Shown here in pieces: positions 27,613-35,647 of a DNA stretch of 64,000 bases (positions are counted from its first letter, which is position 1; each line of letters starts with the position of its first letter). The position numbers and the translations under genes are program-made. The notes below the pieces were generated by a model. The model was not told the origin of the DNA. It did no database searches and saw nothing but the letters and a program-made list of their open reading frames with translations. Origin of the DNA: GCA-2705995 sp965661625 (lineage in GTDB: Bacteria > Bacteroidota > Bacteroidia > Flavobacteriales_G > Salibacteraceae); NCBI GenBank assembly GCA_965661625.1, contig CBFIEM010000008.1, forward strand, positions 93,555 through 157,554. Reading direction: 5' to 3'.

Positions 27613-27868
27613 CGTATTTTAAACCCTGAAGTATCCTGATTTCATCACCATTTTTGTCATTTATCCACCTCAACACACTTAGAAAACTACCCAATTTTCC
27701 GCTCACATGTGCGCTGAGATCCGTAAACTTCTTGATAGTAAACTCAGGTGAAACGTTTATTACCGGAGCAAGCATGATTGCACTAGATTTTACAGAGCAA
27801 TCAGCGCCCTTAAACCCATCATCCGATTTGCTGACAAAGGCATGATTAAAAGTGATTAATTCACGCAT
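27605..27868 (-). CDS. Possible small protein upstream of the helicase
   Basis: 87 codons from ATG 27868, overlapping the helicase start by 8 bp, the kind of coupling seen in operons. The sequence (starting MRELITFNHAFVSKSDDG, with a charged C-terminus) has a balanced composition and no membrane segment. I recognise no family. It could be a chance frame; the tight overlap and correct strand are the only support. Confidence 0.4.
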   Translation of the reverse strand: MRELITFNHAFVSKSDDGFKGADCSVKSSAIMLAPVINVSPEFTIKKFTDLSAHVSGKLGSFLSVLRWINDKNGDEIRILQGLKYDG

Positions 27869-27900
27869 GAATTATAAACACCCTCAAGCCAATATTGTTA

Positions 27901-29817
27901 TCATTTGATCATCACTGGTAAAGCCGCTCGACCAGTATTCCTCTCTAGAAGTAAAAAATACATACCACTTTCAAAATTTTCAACACTTAGCTGAACTTGA
28001 CTTAGGTTAACCTTTTGCGTAAATACTACACGACCGAGGTTATTAATGAGGGTTACTTCTTTGAGTGAATTGGATGGGTTATTCAACTCAACAAAAAGGG
28101 TTTCGCTCGCGGGATTGGGATAAACAGAAACCTCGTCAAGCGCACTCTTCTTAAATACGCGATTAACTCCACTTATGATTTCAGACTCAGGATCAAACTC
28201 AACTTGAGTCACATTTCGAATACCGGGAATAAGGACTTGTTGTCCGTTTTTAACATGATAAATTGAAGTATCTGAACTGACCCCATCATAGCTTATTCGG
28301 ATTGGAATTTTAGCCGGAAAAAAAGATGTTGAAGCAACAGAACTCGCTTGATAGAGCTCCAGTTCCAACCCATCAGGAACTTCAGCATAGCCTATATGGT
28401 AATTGGGTATTCCGTAGCCATATACAAACGATGAAATGAAACCCGTCAACGGATAGGGAGCATACTTTTCCATTATCATGAAGAAATCATCCGTGGTTGC
28501 GAATTTATAAGCGTAGGTTGTTAGGTACTCCCTTACTCCTTCAAAAAATAAAGAGTCATTGCCTATCTCGCGCCTCAACATATGCAGCACCATTGCTCCT
28601 TTGGCATAAGATAACCCGTTGTTGAAAACACGTGAAACACGTGTTGTATCATAAGCATATAAGGAACCATCATACTCTCGTCGAATTCGTTTCAGCTGTG
28701 CATCTTTCCACAATGGCCAGTAGGTATCGGGTTCAAAGAATTGATAGGTGAGTCCTGCCAAATAGGTTGCAAAACCTTCATTGAGCCAAATATCCCTCCA
28801 TGAAGAACACGTAGCGTAATCCCCGAACCATTGATGAGCCAATTCATGAGCTCGTAAGTCCCAGTTGAAATCCCCCATGAAGCTCATTGTAGTGTGCTCC
28901 ATTCCCCCATTTCTTTCCCACATTGCGTGACCATAGTGTTCATCTGCAAATGGGTAGGGAATAAATAATGAATCGAATAGTTTCATTATCGGATCAACGT
29001 CTGTGTATTGCAATTCTTCATCCAGTCGTTCAGAATAGATGAAATTGAGTTCAGGAATTTGATACGCACCCATATCAATGGTATCGCGAACAATGGCATA
29101 CTCAGCAACACTCACAGCTACAAGGTACGGAGGAATAGGGTGCCGATGATGATAAGCATAAGTCATTGAATCAGGATGAGGAGACCATGATGTCATCACA
29201 CCATTGCTCACTGCTACTTGGTTCACGGGTGATGTAGGAACAGTTACTTCAATCGTTACGCTATCCAATTTTTGATTCAAATCATGGATAGTGGGCCACC
29301 ACCGCATTGCGCCATAGGGCTGTGAAAGCGTGTGTAAGGCTGGGCTTCCATTAGCCCTTATGCTTTGAACAAAAGCACGATCATCAACTTCAGACGGGAT
29401 GCCTTCATACATTATGTGAACTTCTACTTTATCCTCATAAAATAACGTAGTGTCTAGATTGATGGCTAAAATATTTAGCCTGTGAATAAACGACGCCGAA
29501 TTGGAATTAACAGCAACTTCAGAAACCTTAAGTGAATCGTCAAGCTGAAAATAAAGCTGATCCGTTTGCTTTAAGCACGTTGCTTGATGGATTACTTCTC
29601 CACTTATTCTCCTTTCAAATGCATCTAACCTCAACTTCAGCTTAGCATAATCAAGCGATATTACTTCTGGGAGAGCAGGTGAAGGACCAAATCCTTGTTT
29701 TGGTCCAATACTGCATTTGGCATTGAACCCTTCAAACTTGCTAAGTTGCTGACAATTTGCTTGAATAGATAAAAGCAAACACCAAACTAGCAACATCAGA
29801 ACTAAGCGTGTACTCAT
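27901..29817 (-). CDS. Secreted M1-family aminopeptidase with type IX sorting domain
   Basis: 638 residues. A signal peptide (MSTRLVLMLLVWCLLLSIQANC) is followed by the M1 N-terminal beta domain and the gluzincin catalytic domain with HELAHQW (His324, Glu325, His328) and the third ligand in NEGFATYL (Glu347). GMEH before it matches the substrate-binding GxMEN-type loop. The last about 80 residues form a T9SS type A sorting domain (VSVYPNPASETLFVELNN ... GMYFLLL). The protein is therefore expected at the cell surface or outside, hydrolysing peptides for nutrition. Confidence 0.93.
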   Translation of the reverse strand: MSTRLVLMLLVWCLLLSIQANCQQLSKFEGFNAKCSIGPKQGFGPSPALPEVISLDYAKLKLRLDAFERRISGEVIHQATCLKQTDQLYFQLDDSLKVSEVAVNSNSASFIHRLNILAINLDTTLFYEDKVEVHIMYEGIPSEVDDRAFVQSIRANGSPALHTLSQPYGAMRWWPTIHDLNQKLDSVTIEVTVPTSPVNQVAVSNGVMTSWSPHPDSMTYAYHHRHPIPPYLVAVSVAEYAIVRDTIDMGAYQIPELNFIYSERLDEELQYTDVDPIMKLFDSLFIPYPFADEHYGHAMWERNGGMEHTTMSFMGDFNWDLRAHELAHQWFGDYATCSSWRDIWLNEGFATYLAGLTYQFFEPDTYWPLWKDAQLKRIRREYDGSLYAYDTTRVSRVFNNGLSYAKGAMVLHMLRREIGNDSLFFEGVREYLTTYAYKFATTDDFFMIMEKYAPYPLTGFISSFVYGYGIPNYHIGYAEVPDGLELELYQASSVASTSFFPAKIPIRISYDGVSSDTSIYHVKNGQQVLIPGIRNVTQVEFDPESEIISGVNRVFKKSALDEVSVYPNPASETLFVELNNPSNSLKEVTLINNLGRVVFTQKVNLSQVQLSVENFESGMYFLLLERNTGRAALPVMIK

Positions 29818-30128
29818 GGATTTTCAACGGTTAAATTTGCGATCAATTGTAAACAATTCCATGTTTTTTTAAATGGCATATCACATAATCCTGTTTTAAC
29901 TAAATTTCCCCAGCTCCTGGTGAACCTATTCGGGTTGAATGTAGTGAACTTTGAGCAAAAAGAAAACATGAAGTGCAGGAAAATCAACCTTAAAACCGCA
30001 CAGTTCAAGAAACACATACAGCTTCGATGCGCAATTCTAAGAAGCGCAAAACCCCATGACCCTAACATGCGGTATGAGAAGGCTGGGAACAGCTTTAACA
30101 ATTAGACCCGGTAATATAAAATGACTAC
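29818..30128. other. Intergenic region without a convincing gene
   Basis: 311 bp between the peptidase start and the response-regulator stop. Short open frames exist on both strands but have Cys/Phe-rich or Lys/Asn-rich translations without domain features. TACAATTG, a near match to the -7 element, lies about 30 bp upstream of the peptidase ATG. No tRNA, repeat or strong terminator is seen. Confidence 0.5.
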
Positions 30129-30875
30129 CTATTCTGGTTTCCCAACAATTTCAGTTGGTGGATATCCGAAGTATTTCTTAAAGGAAAATGAGAAATAGCT
30201 AACACTATTGAACCCCACCGAATAAGCAACTTCAGAGATATTCCCCCCACGTTGCTCAAGCAGTTGTTTTGCTTGTTCTAAGCGGTATTCACGCAGTAAT
30301 TGGTTAAATGTTTTGTCTGTAATTGTTTTTACCCTGCGTTGAATAGTTGATTTGCTCAGCCCTAACGATACCACAATATCTTCGATAGCGTAGTGTGAAT
30401 TCTCCAGGTTTTCAGAGAAAAGGTCCATCAGCTCTCGCATGAAAACCGACTCAGTAGATTCCACCTCGCGTTTTTCAGACTCAAGCAAGGCCTTCGCCTT
30501 AATTCGTTTTCGGATATCGATAAGGTTATACACTCGAGCAACAAGCTCTTTCGCATTAAATGGTTTCGTAATGTAATCGTCAGCTCCTATTTCTAAGCCT
30601 TTAATCTTGGACTCCGCGAGTGTTTTTGCGGTAAGGAGAATTACAGGGGTGTTAGATATTCTAGCATTACCCCTTACCTCTTTTACAAGCGTATAGCCAT
30701 CCATCTCAGGCATCATGATATCCGAAATAATCAAATCAGGCTCTTTTGCAATGGCCAGCTCTAAGCCCATTTTTCCTTCGCTTGCTGCAATAACATGAAA
30801 GCCTTTAAAGTTTAAAATTTCTTCCAAGTTTTCTTTAACCGAAGGGTCATCTTCTATGATTAATGCCAAAGCCAT
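30129..30875 (-). CDS. Response regulator with AraC-type output domain
   Basis: 248 residues. Receiver domain (1-120): acidic pair in LIIEDDPSVKENL, phospho-acceptor Asp52 in IISDIMMPEMDGY, conserved Thr in VILLTAKT and Lys in DDYITKPF. Residues about 150-245 form an AraC-type double HTH (VVSLGLSKSTIQRRVKTITDKTFNQLLREYRLEQAKQLL, then ISEVAYSVGFNSVSYFSFSFKKYFGYPP). It is divergent from a histidine kinase, 55 bp between starts, and is presumably its partner. Confidence 0.93.
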   Translation of the reverse strand: MALALIIEDDPSVKENLEEILNFKGFHVIAASEGKMGLELAIAKEPDLIISDIMMPEMDGYTLVKEVRGNARISNTPVILLTAKTLAESKIKGLEIGADDYITKPFNAKELVARVYNLIDIRKRIKAKALLESEKREVESTESVFMRELMDLFSENLENSHYAIEDIVVSLGLSKSTIQRRVKTITDKTFNQLLREYRLEQAKQLLEQRGGNISEVAYSVGFNSVSYFSFSFKKYFGYPPTEIVGKPE

Positions 30876-30930
30876 AGTGTAGAACTCAAAAAATAACGAT
30901 TTTTAGTGTTTCGAAGTTAAACTATTTCCC

Positions 30931-33378
30931 TTGCAGCAAGAACAATTTCATACGGAATCCTTTTCCCATAAGAGCCTCAACCTCAATTGGGCAAAAAAAC
31001 TAACTGCCATACAGAAAGTGCTTCGCAAGCAAGGAGCGTTAAAAGATCGGCTGCAAATTGTTTTAGAAATCATCGGCGAAGAATTATTGGCAGACCGTTG
31101 CTACCTCTTTCAAAATATCGAAACTGAAGCATCTACACTAATGATGCGCCAATATGTGTTTTGGAACAAAAATGATCAGGTCGTAGATATCACGGAGTTT
31201 GCAAATGCTTCGATACCCTACACTCATTTTCCAGGTTTAGAACAAACTTTCCAAAAGGGGAATCACTTTCAAGCAATCGCAAGTGAAATTCAAGACTCCA
31301 GTCTTCGTTCAACCATGGAGGGGAGGGATGTTATGTCTGTCCTTTTTTATCCCATCAAATCCGGTGAGGAACTTTGGGGGTTTATCGGATTAGAAGAGTG
31401 TAATTTCAATAAGTCTTTTTCTGAAGAAGAAGTTTCCTTCATAGATTCTGTTGCTGCTTTTATAGACCTCACCCTAGAATCAGAGCAACTCAAGAGCAAG
31501 CTTGAGAAACGCGATAAACAACTTGAAATAGCAATTGAATCCTCTCACGATGGGTTCTGGTACATCAATTTGACTACAAATAAGATGTACTTGAGCAAGC
31601 AATGGAAAGCAATGCTTGGATATGAGGAAGACGAATTAGACAGTTCTTTTGAAATTTTTGAGTCACTGCTACACCCTGAAGATCGCGCGCTCGTTCTTCA
31701 AGCACTCGATCCTTTTAATCGACTTAATCATGGAACATTTGAATATGAATATCGCATTCGGAATAAAGCTGGATCCTACACGTGGGTGTTAACTCAAGCG
31801 TATGTAAAAAAAGACACGAATGGCAATCCAATATCACTCGTAGGGACAAATATTGACATCAGTTCTAGGATCAATTACAAACATCATATTGAGCAAAAAG
31901 AGGAGGAGTATAGCACCATTGTCAATTCGGTGCACGAGATTATCTTTCAAATTGATCAAAACGAGCACTTCACATTTTTAAACAGAGCTTGGGCAGATAT
32001 CACTGGTTTTGAAGTAGAAGAATGCATGGGAACCCACATTCGGGATTACATTTTTCCGGACGACCGAAAGCAGGCCTTTGAAAACCTTCCCGCACATGGA
32101 AATCCAAATACCCGCGAAAACCTCAGTTTCGAAATTCGATTTATAAGTGCCTCATCTGGTTCGTTGTGGTTTAAAGTTCACGTTTCGGTAGAATATAATT
32201 CCAATGGACTTTTAAGCAATGCTTTTGGGACAATCATTGATATAAATCAACGAAAACTAGCTGAAATTGCTCAACGGGAAACGGAAGAAAGGTTCCGTCT
32301 AATGTCCGAAACGATGTCTGACTTAATATGCATGCATAAGCCTGATGGCACAATGACTTATGTTTCGCCTTCAATTCGTGAGATGTTGGGATTTAGTCCG
32401 AGTGATTTTCTCGATCACTCCCCTTATGAATTCATTCATAAGGAGGATAAAACAAGGATTTACAATGAGATTCACGACCCCGTGATCAAGGGAAAAGCAT
32501 CGAAGTGCATTGGAACTTTAAGGATGCGAAAGGCTGACGGCTCATACTTATGGCTTGAAACAATAACACAGAGTATAAAGTCTGGAAATAAAATAGAGTC
32601 CATGCTTTCCACGTCGCGAGATATTTCGAAACGCGTACAGGCTGAGCGAGAAATGAAAAAAGCGCTTGAAAAAGAAAAAGAGCTCAATGAACTTAGATCC
32701 AGATTTGTATCCATGGCATCTCATGAATTTAGAACTCCGTTAACATCAATTAAGTCAAGTGTGCAGTTGTTGGAAATGTATGCAGAAGAAGTTGACAACA
32801 AAATGAATGCGCCTTTCATGAAGCATTTTCAGCGTATCGTTGAACAAATTGATCGCCTATCCGCACTGATGAATGATATTTTAATAATGGGGAAAACTGA
32901 AGCGGATAAAATGCCGCTTAGCATAGAACCTACCAACCCTTCCATGGTAATTCAAGAGGTTATAGACATGCATTACTCGCCATTTGAAGATGGCCGAAAT
33001 ACGGAGTTTAACGTTATTGGGGAGCCTTTTGAAGTAGAATTAGATACAGGACTTATGAGTCATGTGGTATCAAACACCCTCTCGAATGCATTTAAGTACT
33101 CATTGAACAAGCCCGCTCCACAACTGACATTATCTTTCTGTGGTGACCTTATAAAGATTGCCATTCAAGACTTTGGAATTGGAATTCCTAAGGAGGAACA
33201 AAGTCAACTATTTCAATCCTTCTTTAGAGCTGAGAACACTTCGACAATTGAAGGGACAGGGCTCGGCTTGGTTATCGTTAAACAGTTTGTTGAGCTACAT
33301 GCCGGGTCTATAGATGTATCTAGCGAAGAGCATCAAGGAACGCTTGTAACCATAACCATTCCTCGAAAACATACTTAA
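30931..33378 (+). CDS. Soluble GAF/PAS sensor histidine kinase
   Basis: 815 residues. No ATG is available: the frame is bounded by a stop at 30904-30906 and the first in-frame ATG lies inside the GAF domain, so TTG 30931 is the best start. Order: GAF (about 25-190), three PAS domains (about 196-310, 320-445 and 448-575), a short coiled coil, HisKA with His598 in ASHEFRTPLTSIKSS, and HATPase_c with SNTLSNAFKYS, DFGIGIPKEEQ and GTGLGLVIVK. No membrane segment, so it senses an internal signal. Its partner is probably the divergent AraC-type regulator. Confidence 0.92.
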   Translation: MQQEQFHTESFSHKSLNLNWAKKLTAIQKVLRKQGALKDRLQIVLEIIGEELLADRCYLFQNIETEASTLMMRQYVFWNKNDQVVDITEFANASIPYTHFPGLEQTFQKGNHFQAIASEIQDSSLRSTMEGRDVMSVLFYPIKSGEELWGFIGLEECNFNKSFSEEEVSFIDSVAAFIDLTLESEQLKSKLEKRDKQLEIAIESSHDGFWYINLTTNKMYLSKQWKAMLGYEEDELDSSFEIFESLLHPEDRALVLQALDPFNRLNHGTFEYEYRIRNKAGSYTWVLTQAYVKKDTNGNPISLVGTNIDISSRINYKHHIEQKEEEYSTIVNSVHEIIFQIDQNEHFTFLNRAWADITGFEVEECMGTHIRDYIFPDDRKQAFENLPAHGNPNTRENLSFEIRFISASSGSLWFKVHVSVEYNSNGLLSNAFGTIIDINQRKLAEIAQRETEERFRLMSETMSDLICMHKPDGTMTYVSPSIREMLGFSPSDFLDHSPYEFIHKEDKTRIYNEIHDPVIKGKASKCIGTLRMRKADGSYLWLETITQSIKSGNKIESMLSTSRDISKRVQAEREMKKALEKEKELNELRSRFVSMASHEFRTPLTSIKSSVQLLEMYAEEVDNKMNAPFMKHFQRIVEQIDRLSALMNDILIMGKTEADKMPLSIEPTNPSMVIQEVIDMHYSPFEDGRNTEFNVIGEPFEVELDTGLMSHVVSNTLSNAFKYSLNKPAPQLTLSFCGDLIKIAIQDFGIGIPKEEQSQLFQSFFRAENTSTIEGTGLGLVIVKQFVELHAGSIDVSSEEHQGTLVTITIPRKHT

Positions 33379-34661
33379 ACTACAAAATCGTGTATCGCTT
33401 TCACCAATTTATCTAATTCTGAAGTTTTAGTGTAAACATGCGGAGTTACCCGAACTCCATTAATTCCCTCCCATACAATTGGAACGGTATGAATACGATA
33501 GTCTCGCATAAAGTGACGGTCTAAATCAGCAGCTTTTGCCCCAACAACCTCAATGTTTGCCAAAGCTCCATACATTCCTTCGCTGGTTGGTGTATTGATC
33601 ACTACCCGCTCCAAGTCCTTTACCTGGTTTACCCAATAATCCTTGAGGTACCTTAAGCGAGCTTCTTTCTTTTTGGAGCCAATTGCCAAATGAAAGTCAA
33701 TGGCATGAGATATTGCCATTTCATTTGCAAAAGAACGCGTCCCTAGGTTCTCAAACTTTATGATTGATTCTGATTTCGGATCATCTGAAGGGAACATAGG
33801 CCAAGTTTCAGCAATCCGTTCGGGCCTAACATACAATAGTCCTGTCCCAAAAGGAGCACAGAGCCATTTGTGCAAACTCGTACCGAAGTAGTCGCAATCG
33901 AAGTCACTGATTTTATAGTCAAGATGCGCAAATGAATGTGCTCCATCTACCACAGTCCGAATTCCGCGTCTTTTTGCTTCGGCACAGATCTCTTTGGCAG
34001 GAACTACTTGACCGGTCCAGTTGATTAAATGAGTAATATGAACAACTTTTGTCTTCCGCGTGAACTGGTTAACATAAGCATTCACAAGTTCGTTTGGGTC
34101 TTCAATTGGCAGCTTGAGGTTTACCCATTTCAGCACTATTCCATCACGCATTTCGCGCTGACGCCATGCATTTCTCATGTTTGGATAATCAAAATTGCAC
34201 ACCACAACCTCATCCCCAGCTTCTAGTGGCATTCCAAAAATCGCCGTGTCCAATGCTTCCGTTGTATTTCTATTAATGGCAATAGAATCTGCTCCAACGC
34301 CTGCCAAATGAGCCAATTTTTCACGCAGTGCTTCCCGGTTTTTATCAATAACTCGCCACATGTAATATGATGGAGCCTCATTAGATTGATGATAGTAACG
34401 ATCTACAGCATCTTGAACAATTTTAGGTTGTGGACTAACACCCCCATTATTTAAATTAATCAGTGTCGGGTCTATTGTATACGCCAGTCTAACCTGATTC
34501 CACAAATCCTCATTTGAGCGTGCACTGAGCGGAGTAGATTCATTTAATTCAGTCAACGCATCTGCAAGCTTGGCTGCACGGGCATTTATACCCAGCGGAA
34601 AAATTGAACCAATTGTTGCTGCTGCAAAGGTTTTTTTCAAAAAATCTCGTCGAATTGCCAT
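33375..34661 (-). CDS. Tat-exported class V aminotransferase-fold PLP enzyme
   Basis: 428 residues. A twin-arginine signal is at the start (AIRRDFLKKTFAAATIGSIFPLG). The fold-type I PLP core resembles isopenicillin-N-epimerase-like and cysteine-desulfurase-like enzymes: INRNTTEALDTAIFG, VDGAHSFAHLDYKISDFDCDYFG and the Schiff-base lysine K265 in GTSLHKWLCAPFGTGLLYV. Periplasmic location is expected from the signal. Reaction is unknown. Overlaps the kinase stop by four bases (convergent). Confidence 0.88.
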   Translation of the reverse strand: MAIRRDFLKKTFAAATIGSIFPLGINARAAKLADALTELNESTPLSARSNEDLWNQVRLAYTIDPTLINLNNGGVSPQPKIVQDAVDRYYHQSNEAPSYYMWRVIDKNREALREKLAHLAGVGADSIAINRNTTEALDTAIFGMPLEAGDEVVVCNFDYPNMRNAWRQREMRDGIVLKWVNLKLPIEDPNELVNAYVNQFTRKTKVVHITHLINWTGQVVPAKEICAEAKRRGIRTVVDGAHSFAHLDYKISDFDCDYFGTSLHKWLCAPFGTGLLYVRPERIAETWPMFPSDDPKSESIIKFENLGTRSFANEMAISHAIDFHLAIGSKKKEARLRYLKDYWVNQVKDLERVVINTPTSEGMYGALANIEVVGAKAADLDRHFMRDYRIHTVPIVWEGINGVRVTPHVYTKTSELDKLVKAIHDFVV

Positions 34662-34703
34662 GGCTTCCTTAATTTCGGATTAAGATACTAAAATGAAGCC
34701 TTT

Positions 34704-35135
34704 ATGAAATCACTAATTCTTGCCGTTGCGCTATTATCAGCTCACTTAATATTTGCTCAAAGTGCGGATGACATTGTAGGTGTCTGGACAACTGAGGGAG
34801 GCAAAAGCCATGTAAAAATTGTTGACCGTGGAGGTAAATATTATGGGGAAATCATTTGGTTAAAAGAACCAACTGACGAAGCCGGTAAAACGAAGGTGGA
34901 TAAAGAAAATCCAAATGAAGCACTTCGAAATAGACCTATCGTTGGACTTGAAATTTTAAAAGGTTTTGTCTTTGATGAAGATGAATGGGAAGACGGGACA
35001 ATCTATGATCCCGAAAAGGGAGAAACATATAGCTGCGAAATTACTATGCCTCATAAAAATGCGTTAGATGTTCGCGGATATATTGGAATTTCATTAATAG
35101 GACGCACTACAACATGGACGCGTCATACCGATTGA
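34704..35135 (+). CDS. DUF2147 exported protein
   Basis: 143 residues with a signal peptide (MKSLILAVALLSAHLIFA). The mature domain matches DUF2147: DDIVGVWTTEGGKSHVKIVDRGGKYYGEIIWL, RNRPIVGLEILKGF, DGTIYDPEKGETYSCEI and DVRGYIGISLIGRTTTW. A lipocalin-like barrel is predicted; function is unknown. Its 3' end overlaps the opposite-strand HEPN-like gene by 13 bp. Confidence 0.9.
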   Translation: MKSLILAVALLSAHLIFAQSADDIVGVWTTEGGKSHVKIVDRGGKYYGEIIWLKEPTDEAGKTKVDKENPNEALRNRPIVGLEILKGFVFDEDEWEDGTIYDPEKGETYSCEITMPHKNALDVRGYIGISLIGRTTTWTRHTD

Positions 35136-35647
35136 AGCTTTTGTCCAATTTTCTTGTAAACTAACTCAAAGTCTTTCCTGCGTTGCTTGGACGATGCTAG
35201 CTCCTCGCGATAACTTGCTGTAACGCGTTTGGAATATTTCAAAATAAAGTTGGGGTTAACATGTACAACAAGTCTATTTTCTCGCTTGAATATGCCGGTA
35301 TGATTAGTGCTCCAATAATATCTGGTTTCGGCCTTTGTTTTTAAGCTGAACGCGTATTGGCCAAAAGTATGAATCACCGCATTTCTAAGTAGAAACAAAT
35401 CCTCAGCATCAGATTCGCACAAACCTCCGTAGGTTTTCCACATTTTTTTCATGCGCTTCGCTAAGTGCTTCTTTTCCAACGATCCAGCATGACACTGAGC
35501 TAGTAAGTCCAATGCAGAAAAGCATGCAAATGTCCCAGAAACAGGTGCGTGTTCAAGGGTGCTCTCGGCTTCTGAAAATGCAGCAGTTAATGGTGAGTTT
35601 TCCGATTCAAAAAATAGAGTTATATGTTCATCAACGCTATCAATCAT
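35123..35647 (-). CDS. HEPN-like helical protein
   Basis: 174 residues from ATG 35647, whose ATGA overlaps the ABC-F stop, so it is translationally coupled to it. All-helical in character, with LLAQCHAG and the segment LFLLRNAVIHTFGQYAF. RNAVIH fits the Rx4H (RNxxxH) motif of HEPN domains, which in many families is a ribonuclease active site. The C-terminus is basic. I do not recognise a named family; the HEPN assignment rests on this motif and the helical setting. Confidence 0.5.
   Translation of the reverse strand: MIDSVDEHITLFFESENSPLTAAFSEAESTLEHAPVSGTFACFSALDLLAQCHAGSLEKKHLAKRMKKMWKTYGGLCESDAEDLFLLRNAVIHTFGQYAFSLKTKAETRYYWSTNHTGIFKRENRLVVHVNPNFILKYSKRVTASYREELASSKQRRKDFELVYKKIGQKLQSV

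Noticed and set aside
29818..30105. Open frames on both strands in the 311-bp gap
   Set aside because: Translations are Cys/Phe-rich or Lys/Asn-rich, have no domain or signal features, and have no operon link.
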